A stretch of 43,803 nucleotides of DNA from a virus. The translations under genes and the position numbers were made by a program. The notes below the pieces were generated by a model, which did not search any database, had not been told where the DNA came from, and worked only from the letters and a program-made list of their open reading frames with translations. Positions 1 to 7,382 of the stretch are shown one piece after another. Numbering within the stretch: position 1 is the stretch's first letter; the number at the start of each line of letters is the position of its first letter. The stretch covers positions 1-43,803 of the IMG/VR virus record IMGVR_UViG_3300010885_001577. One strand, written 5' to 3'.

Positions 1-1657
1 TACCCGTTGGAAGGGTTAAAGCTACTGCCGTTGCCGATGTGGACGTAATGATTTGAGTCAGCAAGTTGGCAATAGTCAATGTCCCCGTTGCAGTAACTGC
101 TGTCGGGGTTTGCTGGTTCATCAAAACAATGCCAAGTCCTTTGGGAACTAAGGACAGTTGAATGTCGGTGTCGGTTCCAACAATCGCAATTGATGGCGCA
201 GAACTAGTTGCCGCACCTTTAATTTGTATATAGTTTGTTTTAATTGAATCAAACTGTACCGCCGCTGTTCCTTTTGGATTTACGTTTAAGTTGATGTTTC
301 CATCGCTACCTTGTGCTGATACAGAAAGCCCAGTAGCAGAACCAGTTGCCGCACCCGTCACGTTAACGTAATTAACAGCAGAAGCTACGTTGGAAACACG
401 GAATTGCTCAAGACTAACAGACCCCATTGCACCAGAACGCACGGAAAAAATGTTTGAATTTGTGTTTATAAGGAATGGGTTTGATGTTCCACCAGTGCCA
501 ATGTTCGCCGTAGTTCCGTTTGTACGAACTTCAACCCAAGAAACTGGAGTTGCTGTGGCACTACCATCCGACACCCTAAATGCTTGACCACCCGGAGTAT
601 AAAAATCCAAGTTTGTTCCAAGCGTTTGAATTTTAGGTGTTCCCCCAACAGTAGCATAAGCAGCAGCAGTACCGCTTGAGAATGTAATTGTGGGTTGTTC
701 AACGTAGCCTGAGCCAGCGTTGGTGATAGAAAAGTTTGCAACACCCCAAGTTGCTGTAAATGTTGCCCCAGAACCACTACCAGTTACAGTTGAAGTTGAT
801 ATTGTTCCAGTTGGAACTGATGTATAAGAACCACCATTAGTAATAGTTGCTGTTGCAATAGCAGAGCCAGATAGTGTGGCAACAGTTAAAAGAACAGGCG
901 TAGTATTTGTGCCACCACTTAAATTTAAGGTATCTCCTACTGCATAACCAGAGCCACCAGAAACTACTGTTACAGTAAATGCCGCCAAAGTACAACTGAC
1001 AGTTGCTTGAACGCCACCAGCAGTTGTTGGTGCTGAAACAGTCATTGATGGTGGTGTAGTTGTATAACTACCGCTACCAGAAGCAGTCCTAGTAATTGCA
1101 GTAACAGTACCGCCATTGCTGATATTCACACCCTTAGAACCAGCCGCAAGGTCAATAGCGCCCGTACCTTTGGGTTGGATGGCTAGAGAGACATTGCCGT
1201 CACTTCCAAGTGATTGAAATTGAACAGCATTTCCTGTTGCTCCGCCAGTAATCTGTTCATAATTGGCAAAGCCAGAACCACCAATTAACGTTGTAAACGT
1301 ACCAGCCGCAGCCGTTGTGCCGCCAATAGCAGGAGGGTAAGCTAACGTATCAGTTGTTACTGCTACTTCAGATGGGTACGTAACAAAGACAGTAACACTA
1401 CCAGAGAACGTAACAGCACTTCCAGAGTTACTAGAAGAAAGAATAGTTGTGCGAGTAAGAGTAGGCCCGGTAGTTGAATACGTACCTATGCCTACTTCCC
1501 AGTTACCAGTGTTATCTGTTGCTGAGTAGTAAGTAGTGTTGCCGTTACCTACAACAGCAAAAGATTGAAATCCAGTAACAGAACCAGACAGAGTAAAGCT
1601 AACAGTAGTGTTAGCCGTACCTGTCTGTTGTACTCTATCTGCTAATACAAGAGCCAT
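1..1657 (-). CDS. Tail fibre protein, N-terminal part (runs off the left window edge)
   Basis: No stop codon occurs before the window edge, so this is the first ~552 codons of a longer protein. The start is ATG at 1657, preceded by TAAGGAG. The sequence is rich in Gly, Ser, Thr and Ala with almost no charge, as in trimeric beta-rich phage fibres. It has three related segments of about 40 residues centred on PKGTG-like turns (GSDGN..L...PKGTGA, GSDGN..L...PKGTAA, GTDTD..L...PKGLGI) and a middle stretch of SGGSGY/NAGSGY-type beta repeats. It probably makes part of the host-binding tail. The short open frame at the far right edge (43691-43803) continues it in frame if the molecule is circular. 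No receptor specificity can be read. Confidence 0.75.
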   Translation of the reverse strand, partial: MALVLADRVQQTGTANTTVSFTLSGSVTGFQSFAVVGNGNTTYYSATDNTGNWEVGIGTYSTTGPTLTRTTILSSSNSGSAVTFSGSVTVFVTYPSEVAVTTDTLAYPPAIGGTTAAAGTFTTLIGGSGFANYEQITGGATGNAVQFQSLGSDGNVSLAIQPKGTGAIDLAAGSKGVNISNGGTVTAITRTASGSGSYTTTPPSMTVSAPTTAGGVQATVSCTLAAFTVTVVSGGSGYAVGDTLNLSGGTNTTPVLLTVATLSGSAIATATITNGGSYTSVPTGTISTSTVTGSGSGATFTATWGVANFSITNAGSGYVEQPTITFSSGTAAAYATVGGTPKIQTLGTNLDFYTPGGQAFRVSDGSATATPVSWVEVRTNGTTANIGTGGTSNPFLINTNSNIFSVRSGAMGSVSLEQFRVSNVASAVNYVNVTGAATGSATGLSVSAQGSDGNINLNVNPKGTAAVQFDSIKTNYIQIKGAATSSAPSIAIVGTDTDIQLSLVPKGLGIVLMNQQTPTAVTATGTLTIANLLTQIITSTSATAVALTLPTG

Positions 1658-1671
1658 CTAAGACTCCTTAA

Positions 1672-2043
1672 TTAACTAAATTGAGTTTTAAACGTAAACT
1701 GAATAGAGTCGCCAGTACTCAAATTAATTGTTGAGAAGTCACCTTTGACAAACAAATTGCCAGAGCTTGCAGTAATCACATCAAACAAACCAGCGTTAGT
1801 AATAGCCAATGCACCACCAGCAGTAATCGTAGCAACAACTTGGTAGGTGTCGTTAGTTACAGAAGTAGTGACTTGAGAACTAGTACCAGCAGCACGAGGA
1901 GTAGCTTCAGTAAACAACGTAGTGTCTGCGGCAGCAGTAGTCCCTGTTCCAGTACCCCAAGCAGCATTAAGCGGTTCAGTACCCGAACCTTTGATGCGGT
2001 TTGTTACGATTGCTTTGCCAGAATTAACTAAGAGAGTAGCCAT
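1672..2043 (-). CDS. Small virion/fibre-associated protein (123 aa)
   Basis: This 123-residue protein starts with MATLLVNSGKAIVTNRIKG and continues as a Thr/Ala/Gly-rich beta-type sequence ending in QFTFKTQFS. Similar short proteins lie beside fibre genes in many environmental phages, where they are annotated as virion or tail proteins. The gene ends 14 nt before the large fibre gene starts and overlaps the preceding 53-aa gene by 16 nt, so it belongs to the same late message. There are no cysteines, membrane segments or catalytic motifs. The structural role is inferred from composition and position. Confidence 0.6.
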   Translation of the reverse strand: MATLLVNSGKAIVTNRIKGSGTEPLNAAWGTGTGTTAAADTTLFTEATPRAAGTSSQVTTSVTNDTYQVVATITAGGALAITNAGLFDVITASSGNLFVKGDFSTINLSTGDSIQFTFKTQFS

Positions 2044-2189
2044 TTTTTAATGCTCCAATAAATACGTTTGAGAGGGTTCTTGTGCCAATAGCTTACTACA
2101 CCAAGGTACTCTACAGTGCCATTCGCACGAGTAATAACAACACTAATCTGTGCTTCTTTGGCGTTACTAGGAACAATCATTTCTGCCAT
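2028..2189 (-). CDS. Small hypothetical protein (53 aa) in the fibre cluster
   Basis: A 53-codon frame starts at ATG 2189, preceded by AGGA, and fills the otherwise empty gap between the 77-aa and 123-aa genes. It begins MAEMIVPSNAKEAQISVV and ends in a basic, Trp-rich tail (YWHKNPLKRIYWSIKKWLLS). It starts 2 nt from the upstream stop and overlaps the next gene by 16 nt, typical of coupled phage genes. Function is unknown. The VPSN codons (GTT CCT AGT AAC) are one copy of the genome-wide 12-mer family described in the findings. Confidence 0.6.
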   Translation of the reverse strand: MAEMIVPSNAKEAQISVVITRANGTVEYLGVVSYWHKNPLKRIYWSIKKWLLS

Positions 2190-2190
2190 A

Positions 2191-2424
2191 TTACTTGTCC
2201 TGTTTGTTATCTAACTTATCAAAGATTTGTCTAACCATAGCTTTCAACTCATTAATGTCAGCTCGGTAGTCTTCTTTGTGTACAAAGTCTTTAAGCATAT
2301 CTTGCTTAATAGAAGCAAGAACATCTTCAGTTCTTTGAAGACGTTGCATTACTTGGTAGAAAACAAACATTGCAAGAAACCCAGCTATAGAAACAACAAG
2401 ATTAAATAGTTGTTGGTTATCCAT
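2191..2424 (-). CDS. Small single-TM protein with coiled coil (holin-like or virion membrane protein)
   Basis: The 77-residue protein has an N-terminal hydrophobic helix (about residues 8-26, LVVSIAGFLAMFVFYQV) followed by a charged, probably coiled-coil tail (residues 27-77, rich in K, D, E and Q). This layout resembles small holin-like proteins, but a better holin candidate sits in the lysis cassette at 27914-28408. The position among fibre genes also allows a virion membrane-interacting role. The start is ATG 2424. Real gene: high confidence; function: low. Confidence 0.6.
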   Translation of the reverse strand: MDNQQLFNLVVSIAGFLAMFVFYQVMQRLQRTEDVLASIKQDMLKDFVHKEDYRADINELKAMVRQIFDKLDNKQDK

Positions 2425-2435
2425 AGCTGAGTCCT

Positions 2436-2846
2436 TTACAAGTCTAAGCCTTGCTTAACACACTCTAGAACAACAGAGAACACTTGAATACCAGATGTGT
2501 AACCAGTAGTCTTGATCAAGATGTCGCCAGTTTTACCAGCTCCAGCATTGTTTACAAGACCACCAAAGTTCCAAAACGACATACGACCACGACCTGCTAG
2601 GGGCATGATAATAACGTCAGTAGTTGCGTCCCACCAGAGTTGTACTTCAAGCTGATCACTAATTGAGTAATCAATGTGGTCAATACGAATCTGTGTAGGA
2701 GTAGGGCCAAGACCACCTTGGTTACTAGATGCCGCACTAATAAAAGTGTTAAGGCTGTAGTCAGAGGTGTCTAGCACCCCTGCAACCTTAACAATAATAT
2801 TACGAGGCCCTTCCTCAAGGACTTGATACGTTACTGAGTTCGCCAT
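2436..2846 (-). CDS. Conserved phage structural protein (136 aa)
   Basis: The 136-residue protein begins MANSVTYQVLEEGPRNIIVKV and carries WWDATTD and RGRMSFWNFGG segments, followed by a beta-rich C-terminus. It resembles a conserved virion-associated family in environmental podoviruses that I cannot name. It lies between the 241-aa protein (12 nt away) and the 77-aa membrane protein in the continuous minus-strand late series. No enzymatic motif is visible. A virion role is inferred from context. Confidence 0.6.
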   Translation of the reverse strand: MANSVTYQVLEEGPRNIIVKVAGVLDTSDYSLNTFISAASSNQGGLGPTPTQIRIDHIDYSISDQLEVQLWWDATTDVIIMPLAGRGRMSFWNFGGLVNNAGAGKTGDILIKTTGYTSGIQVFSVVLECVKQGLDL

Positions 2847-2858
2847 AACGACCTCCTA

Positions 2859-3584
2859 TTAGCGTGTAACTTCTTGTGCAGCCAACACAAAGTCAGCAGT
2901 CAAAGTGTCAGTTGCAGTAGGGGTAATTTGAAACACAGGAGCCATCAAAACATTAGTCAAATTAGTTCCGCTAGAACCAATAGTAACAGAAGAGATGCGA
3001 GCATCTGGCCCCATGTCAGATGGGCCTGTACCAGAGAAGCAAACCAAGTCTGTGCCGTCGTAGTAAAAACCAACTTCAACAAACGTGTCAGCCACAGCAG
3101 TAGCAACACCAGTTACCAACGTAGTAGCAGTGCTACCAACAGTAGAAACCAAATTGATAGAAGTAGACGATGCAGCTTTAGCAAACCACAAGCCGTCAGT
3201 TGCACTAGAACCATTACGCAGACCAACGTAAAAAGAAACGCTGCCAGCTACAGCAGATGCTTTAAAACGGGTAACAAACCATGCACGGTTACCAGATACA
3301 AACTGAAAGAACTGTCCGTTTTTATAGGCAGCAGAAGCAGTAGTTGTACTACCGGGGGTCAAGACAGCCAAACCACCAACACCGCTAGTCAAAGCAAAAG
3401 TAGAGCTAGTACCAGTTACGGTGTAATCAGTACCAATCAAAGTGTTGAAATCGTTTGTGTAAGTAGAGCTGCCAAGAGCAGGGGTGCTACCAGTATGAAA
3501 CGGATCAGGAAAGGGGTATGAGAACAGGGGTTCGTTAGAGTAGGCAGTAGAGACACCACTATAGAAACGAGTAGGATTAGACAT
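2859..3584 (-). CDS. Virion structural protein, beta-sandwich-like (241 aa)
   Basis: The protein is 241 residues, poor in charge and rich in Thr, Ser, Gly and Val. The middle part (residues ~85-220: QFFQFVSGNRAWFVTRFKA, VSFYVGLRNGS, FVEVGFYYDGTDL) alternates hydrophobic and polar residues as in concanavalin-type jelly-roll folds. That pattern suits a capsid decoration or tail-surface protein. It lies two genes after the major capsid protein and just beyond a terminator hairpin, so its dose may differ from that of the capsid protein. The fold assignment is my inference; the virion role is likely. Confidence 0.55.
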   Translation of the reverse strand: MSNPTRFYSGVSTAYSNEPLFSYPFPDPFHTGSTPALGSSTYTNDFNTLIGTDYTVTGTSSTFALTSGVGGLAVLTPGSTTTASAAYKNGQFFQFVSGNRAWFVTRFKASAVAGSVSFYVGLRNGSSATDGLWFAKAASSTSINLVSTVGSTATTLVTGVATAVADTFVEVGFYYDGTDLVCFSGTGPSDMGPDARISSVTIGSSGTNLTNVLMAPVFQITPTATDTLTADFVLAAQEVTR

Positions 3585-3600
3585 AAAAATTCCTTTGACG

Positions 3601-3630
3601 TTGTTTAAAACAACGCCCAGTTAAGGGCGT
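3601..3630 (-). terminator. Possible intrinsic terminator between the 43-aa and 241-aa genes
   Basis: On the minus strand a 6-bp stem ACGCCC/GGGCGT (3625-3630 with 3613-3618) has a 6-nt loop and is followed by TGTTTTAAACAA. The stem is short and the T-run weak, so it may only attenuate transcription. It sits in the 68-nt gap between the lysine-rich small gene and the 241-aa structural gene. Confidence 0.45.
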
Positions 3631-3652
3631 CATCGGATATGTAGATTGTACG

Positions 3653-3784
3653 TTACATTTTCTTTTTAGACATAGGCTTTTTATCAGCCATTTTTTTAGC
3701 AGCAGGTTTTTTCTTTTCTTCGCCTTTAGCTTTAACCGACACTTCAGGGCGTTTACCCTTCATTTTAGACATCTCATAAGACAT
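3653..3784 (-). CDS. Lysine-rich small protein (43 aa) downstream of the major capsid gene
   Basis: A 43-codon frame starts at ATG 3784 behind GGAG (GGAGACTGCTATG) and stops at 3653. The product is MSYEMSKMKGKRPEV... followed by a Lys/Ala-rich tail ending SKKKM; about two-fifths of the residues are lysine. Small basic proteins of this kind occur in other phages as putative DNA- or head-associated proteins. It lies between two terminator-like hairpins. Function is unknown; the ribosome binding site and clean position support it as a real gene. Confidence 0.6.
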   Translation of the reverse strand: MSYEMSKMKGKRPEVSVKAKGEEKKKPAAKKMADKKPMSKKKM

Positions 3785-3800
3785 AGCAGTCTCCAAATCA

Positions 3801-3834
3801 AGTTAAAAAGAACCCCTCCTTTTTAGGGGAGGGG
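3801..3834 (-). terminator. Intrinsic terminator after the major capsid protein gene
   Basis: On the minus strand a 7-bp GC-rich stem (CCCCTCC/GGAGGGG, 3828-3834 with 3813-3819) with an 8-nt loop is followed by TTCTTTTTAACT. It lies just downstream of the capsid gene stop codon. A terminator at this position usually sets high capsid protein expression relative to the downstream genes. Confidence 0.75.
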
Positions 3835-3835
3835 C

Positions 3836-3851
3836 TTGTTACTAGTAACAA
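3836..3851. repeat. 16-bp perfect palindrome abutting the major capsid stop codon
   Basis: TTGTTACTAGTAACAA is a perfect palindrome placed exactly between the capsid gene stop codon (3852) and the terminator stem (3834). Its core GTTACTAGTAAC recurs at 10900, 33176 and 37983, and near-copies occur at many other sites. This copy is the only non-coding one, so codon choice cannot explain it. It could be a protein-binding operator or part of the terminator structure. Confidence 0.7.
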
Positions 3852-4772
3852 TTAGGGGCCGTTAACGCCCCACACAGCGCGAGGATCAGACCAGCCGAAC
3901 GAATAACGCTCGTAGCCTTTAGCCTTAGCATTCATGGTATCAAAATCATTGTCTTGATCAAACATGATAGCGTGACGCTCGTAGTACTTCATACCAGTAC
4001 CACCGGGAATGGTGTTACGGATAAACCAAGCGTGAGGGCTTGAGAAGTAGTGGTTCACCTTGAAGCCACCGGGCAGGTAGTTGCCAGACTTGATGACGTT
4101 GATGTCATTGTTGGCATTACCAGTTTGGTAGCTAGAGTGCAGAATACGTTGAGCATTAAACACTTCTTGGCGAGCAATGTGCAAGTCTTTAGGTTGGATA
4201 GCAACCAGCAAACCACGGTCGTTTTGCAGACCCATGATTGCAATCATTGCATCTTCCAAAGCAGCTTCGGACAAATCCACATCTACAGCAGGCTTGTTAG
4301 ACCAAGTACCACCAGTGGTATTTGGGTGATCCGTTGCACACAAAGCTTTACCATCACCACCAGTGTACGAGCTATTGAAAGCACGGTTGTACACGTTAGC
4401 AGCAACGTTTTCTTTGGTTTGACGGAAAGACATAGCCAAAGCAGCAGCACGCTTCTTGGAGATCTGTTCGTACAGGTTGTCGTCCATTTCTTCTTTAGTC
4501 ACGATATAGCCCATTGCGTATGCAACGTGCGTATAGCGAGTAACGAAGCCTTGAACTTCAGAGTCGTACTGAACGCCAGAGCCTTGCGACTTGACAGGCA
4601 CCAAACCAAAACCAGTCAACTGAACATCTTCTTCGTAGTTTTGAGTGGAAGTGTCTTTGTCAAACAGATCCACATACTCTTCAGGATGCTCGTTGTAGGT
4701 TTGTCCCCACCAAGCTTTAATGCCGGGCCATAGGGCCTTGGGGTGCGAACTAGTAGTGATAATTCCAGCCAT
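3852..4772 (-). CDS. Major capsid protein
   Basis: The 306-residue protein lies where a major capsid gene is expected: after the scaffold and head proteins and followed by a strong terminator. The sequence (VTRYTHVAYAMGYIVTKEEMDD near residues 75-100; LLVAIQPKDLHIARQEVF near 190; PGGFKVNHYF and FDTMNAKAKGYERYSFGWSDPRAVWG at the C-terminus) matches capsid proteins of environmental podoviruses that adopt the HK97 fold. The start is ATG 4772 behind AGGAG. There is no visible N-terminal cleavage motif. HK97 fold is inferred from family resemblance. Confidence 0.85.
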   Translation of the reverse strand: MAGIITTSSHPKALWPGIKAWWGQTYNEHPEEYVDLFDKDTSTQNYEEDVQLTGFGLVPVKSQGSGVQYDSEVQGFVTRYTHVAYAMGYIVTKEEMDDNLYEQISKKRAAALAMSFRQTKENVAANVYNRAFNSSYTGGDGKALCATDHPNTTGGTWSNKPAVDVDLSEAALEDAMIAIMGLQNDRGLLVAIQPKDLHIARQEVFNAQRILHSSYQTGNANNDINVIKSGNYLPGGFKVNHYFSSPHAWFIRNTIPGGTGMKYYERHAIMFDQDNDFDTMNAKAKGYERYSFGWSDPRAVWGVNGP

Positions 4773-4787
4773 TATCTATTCTCCTAA

Positions 4788-5390
4788 TTAGATGCCAGCA
4801 GTGCCAGTACCGGCGCTGTAGACATGGTTATTGATACGTACAAGCAACTTAGCATATTGACCGGGAGCATTGTCCACACGCTGAGCAAAGCCCAAGAGCT
4901 TCAAGTTAGCAGTGTTAGAGTCAGTCAAAGTAGCAGCAGTTGTAGTACCGGAATCACTGTAGTTGGTTGCACCAGCAGCAATCAAGAAGTTGGTATTGCG
5001 ACCAATATCAGTGACAGCAGTAGCAACGGTTTGACCATCTTGGATTTCAAATACGATGTTGGCGTCATCAGCAACCAAAGCGTACTGCACATTAGTAGAG
5101 CTAGGTTGAATGCTACGCACAGTCAGATCCAAGTTAGTAGCAACCAAGCTAACGCCGGGAGCAGCAACCAAGAAACCAACCACAACACCAATAATAGCCG
5201 AACCAGCAACGCCAATGGCGATACCAGCAAGACCGTTAACATCCGCGCTACCACTCAAGGTAACGGGATCACCAATGTACAGTGCAGAACTGCTCACAGG
5301 CACAGAGTACAACCGAGCTTGTCCCGTGTAGGGTGCTCCGTTGAGATAACTAACGGGTTTTAGGCCGTTAGGACGATTTACGTTTGCCAT
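4788..5390 (-). CDS. Head protein, probable capsid decoration protein (200 aa)
   Basis: The N-terminus MANVNRPNGLKPVSYLNGAPYTG is characteristic of a conserved phage head protein family found next to the major capsid gene. The rest is Gly/Ala/Val/Thr-rich beta sequence with a hydrophobic run near residues 50-85. The start is ATG 5390, preceded by AGGAG; the gene lies 15 nt upstream of the capsid gene in the same message. A role as a capsid-decorating or stabilising protein is inferred. Confidence 0.65.
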   Translation of the reverse strand: MANVNRPNGLKPVSYLNGAPYTGQARLYSVPVSSSALYIGDPVTLSGSADVNGLAGIAIGVAGSAIIGVVVGFLVAAPGVSLVATNLDLTVRSIQPSSTNVQYALVADDANIVFEIQDGQTVATAVTDIGRNTNFLIAAGATNYSDSGTTTAATLTDSNTANLKLLGFAQRVDNAPGQYAKLLVRINNHVYSAGTGTAGI

Positions 5391-5407
5391 AGGAAACTCC
5401 TAATAGA

Positions 5408-5911
5408 TTAAGTGAGTTTGATTCCACCTTGAGGTACATAGAAGCCAGAGTTTTCTCCGGTAATCTTGCCACCACGAATGGCTTCATCAATACGATTATT
5501 TTTTGCTTGAAGTTCGGCTTGATCTTCCTCGTACCATTCTTGCCGCTGCTTCATCAAGTATCCGTATTGCTCAGAGCCTTCTGCCCGAGGGTTTACAAGA
5601 AACCTGATTCTTTCTCCAAGGTCACCATTACGGCTAACCACATTCTCACTCACTCCACCAACTTCGTCGGGAGTTACAAACTCATAGCCACTATCTAGGG
5701 CAGTTTGAATTCGACCACCTACGTCAGTAAAGACATGCAGATGATAACCCGGAATTTGATGATGGACACTAAGTTTAGCTTCCGTCCCATTAAACACATT
5801 ACGGCGTCTACGGACAGCACCAGATGCCGAAGCAACCGGGGTTTCTTGTTGCACTTGTTGCGCCGCCATATTGCGGTCACGTTTTTCTTCGTAAGTTAAA
5901 GCGCGTGGCAT
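5408..5911 (-). CDS. Conserved head-cluster protein (167 aa)
   Basis: The product has a charged N-terminus (MPRALTYEEKRDRNMAAQQVQ), a short basic run RRRRN at about residue 35, and a middle segment with IPGYHLHVFTD and YEFVTPDEVGG. The C-terminal helix is Gln/Glu-rich (MKQRQEWYEEDQAELQAKNNRIDEA is the core region near residues 120-145). It occupies the slot between scaffold and decoration genes. I recognise it as a recurrent phage protein but not its function; a virion or assembly role is likely. Confidence 0.6.
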   Translation of the reverse strand: MPRALTYEEKRDRNMAAQQVQQETPVASASGAVRRRRNVFNGTEAKLSVHHQIPGYHLHVFTDVGGRIQTALDSGYEFVTPDEVGGVSENVVSRNGDLGERIRFLVNPRAEGSEQYGYLMKQRQEWYEEDQAELQAKNNRIDEAIRGGKITGENSGFYVPQGGIKLT

Positions 5912-5937
5912 AGTATATTCCTTTTTGTAAGTTTAAA

Positions 5938-6774
5938 TTAAGACCAATCGTAGTCAGCAAGAAATTGTTCACGGGTCAAAAGCTTTTGCTTTACAAACCG
6001 ATCACAAGCCGCCTTTGCATCTGTTGGCAGGTTGTCATAGCTTTGAGCATTGCTGCTGCTACGGCTAGTACGACCTGAACCAGATTCAACACGGTTAGTT
6101 GGAGAACCACGATTCTGTTTACCAAACTTATTGGGAAACTCCTCTTGCAACACCTCATCTAACTTATCTAGAAACGCTTGGCCTTGAAGACCCGGGAATT
6201 CCAATCGAAGGCTTTCACCAATGCCGTTTGCAACACTAGTCATGCGTCGATCAGTTCCAAACCATTTGTTTTCATCTAACCATGTTTGCAGGTTGGGGTC
6301 GGTAGGAATTTCAGTAGTCGGCGCAGGAGCAGTGTTACTAATAACATTCTGAGCAGCTTCTTTAGCTTCTTTTAGACTATCCTTGGCTTCATCTAGCGCA
6401 TCGTCTAGTGCATTAACTTTTTGACCGTCGCCATCAGTAATAGCTTGGGCACGACTCTCTTTAATTTGTTTAATCTGCGCTTCGTAATCATTTACTTTGC
6501 GCTCGTATGCTTCTCGTTGGAATGTTTTAAATTCCTCAGCAGCTTGTCGAAACTCTTTCAACTGCTCCTTTGTTTGATTTAAGTCCTTCATAAGATTTTC
6601 GTTATTCTTACGAAGAATAGGGAGAATCTCACGACCTCGTTTTACAAACGTATCAGCATCAACCCAATCTTGCTCGTTGCCACGAAAACGTTCTTTAGGA
6701 ACCCAGCCTTGCGACTCAGCTTCACGAACTACTTCTGGTGCTGTTTCATGTGAAACATTTTGTTCTTCACTCAT
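5938..6774 (-). CDS. Capsid scaffolding protein
   Basis: The 278-residue acidic protein is dominated by predicted helix and coiled coil (about residues 50-145, rich in K, E, Q and A). A Pro-rich linker (TAPAPTTEIPTDP) follows, then a smaller conserved domain (LQTWLDENKWFGTDRRMT) and a Ser/Gly/Arg-rich tail. N-terminal motif SQGWVPKERFRGNEQDWVDADTFVKRG is split by no gaps and is typical of podovirus scaffold proteins. It lies two genes upstream of the decoration protein and three before the capsid protein. The start is ATG 6774. Confidence 0.75.
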   Translation of the reverse strand: MSEEQNVSHETAPEVVREAESQGWVPKERFRGNEQDWVDADTFVKRGREILPILRKNNENLMKDLNQTKEQLKEFRQAAEEFKTFQREAYERKVNDYEAQIKQIKESRAQAITDGDGQKVNALDDALDEAKDSLKEAKEAAQNVISNTAPAPTTEIPTDPNLQTWLDENKWFGTDRRMTSVANGIGESLRLEFPGLQGQAFLDKLDEVLQEEFPNKFGKQNRGSPTNRVESGSGRTSRSSSNAQSYDNLPTDAKAACDRFVKQKLLTREQFLADYDWS

Positions 6775-6788
6775 ATCTTACTCCTAGA

Positions 6789-7136
6789 TTAATTTTTAGC
6801 CAAATACGGATCAACCAAATCTACATCAGCGTCAAGTGTGCCAGTGATGTCGTGGTCATTAACAATGCGGTAGTTGTGTCCGTCTTTACCACGGTAAAGC
6901 AAACCAGCGTACTTAGCAAAGATAACCTTATCACCCACAGCGCACCAAGGCTGTTCGTCCTCAAAGTAGCACCCGTCACCCATAGCAATTACTACCCCAG
7001 TAGTGTTAGCCATTTGTTCGCGCTCTTTGGTGGACTCAGTTGTCAAAATAATCCCGCCTTTAGAAACTTCTGCAATCTCTAGCGGTTTAATTAGGACACG
7101 GTTGCCTACCGGATTAATGCCTGCATCATTACTCAT
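6789..7136 (-). CDS. GroES-like co-chaperonin (Cpn10)
   Basis: The 115-residue product matches the GroES fold: VGNRVLIKPLEIAEVSKGGII at residues 10-30 is the first strand plus the start of the mobile loop. GVVIAMGDG (about 47-55), the pair VGDKVIFAKYAG (67-78) and YRIVNDHDITG follow, as in Cpn10. Length is close to that of bacterial GroES (about 97 aa). It sits directly upstream of the scaffold and so probably adapts host GroEL to fold the capsid protein, as gp31 does in T4. No GroEL is encoded here. Identity is strong by motif; dependence on host GroEL is inferred. Confidence 0.85.
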   Translation of the reverse strand: MSNDAGINPVGNRVLIKPLEIAEVSKGGIILTTESTKEREQMANTTGVVIAMGDGCYFEDEQPWCAVGDKVIFAKYAGLLYRGKDGHNYRIVNDHDITGTLDADVDLVDPYLAKN

Positions 7137-7147
7137 ATATCTATTCC

Positions 7148-7363
7148 TTACTCTTGTTGAAACATGTCTTCGTACTGAATGTCAAGGATGACAGCAATTA
7201 CTCGGCAACGGCCTTTAATTTCTGCATCATCTTCAAACGCACCCATTGCTAAACCTTCTTTGAGTTGTTCTCGGTCATCCCGAAGTTGCCTCATAAAACG
7301 TTTAGTTACTGGATGGTGTTTCCACTCTTCAAATGTTTCTAACGTTACTTTCTCAGATCCCAT
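7148..7363 (-). CDS. Small conserved head-cluster protein (71 aa)
   Basis: The 71-residue product (MGSEKVTLETFEEWKHHPV...YEDMFQQE) is helical and charged, with the core VTKRFMRQLRDDREQLKEG. Similar short proteins occur between portal and co-chaperonin or scaffold genes in environmental podoviruses. It lies 11 nt upstream of the co-chaperonin and 19 nt after the portal stop. No catalytic motif is seen. It may be a head assembly accessory; function is unproven. Confidence 0.6.
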   Translation of the reverse strand: MGSEKVTLETFEEWKHHPVTKRFMRQLRDDREQLKEGLAMGAFEDDAEIKGRCRVIAVILDIQYEDMFQQE

Positions 7364-7382
7364 TCTTACTCCTAGTTAAAGA

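Noticed and set aside
2191-2424. Calling the 77-aa membrane protein the holin
   Set aside because: A better holin candidate with family features lies beside the endolysin at 27914-28408.
2874-3521. 215-aa open frame antisense to the 241-aa structural protein (similar shadows at 4050-4733 and 4824-5363)
   Set aside because: Ser/Thr/Arg-rich reverse readings of structural genes with no start signal or coherent fold.
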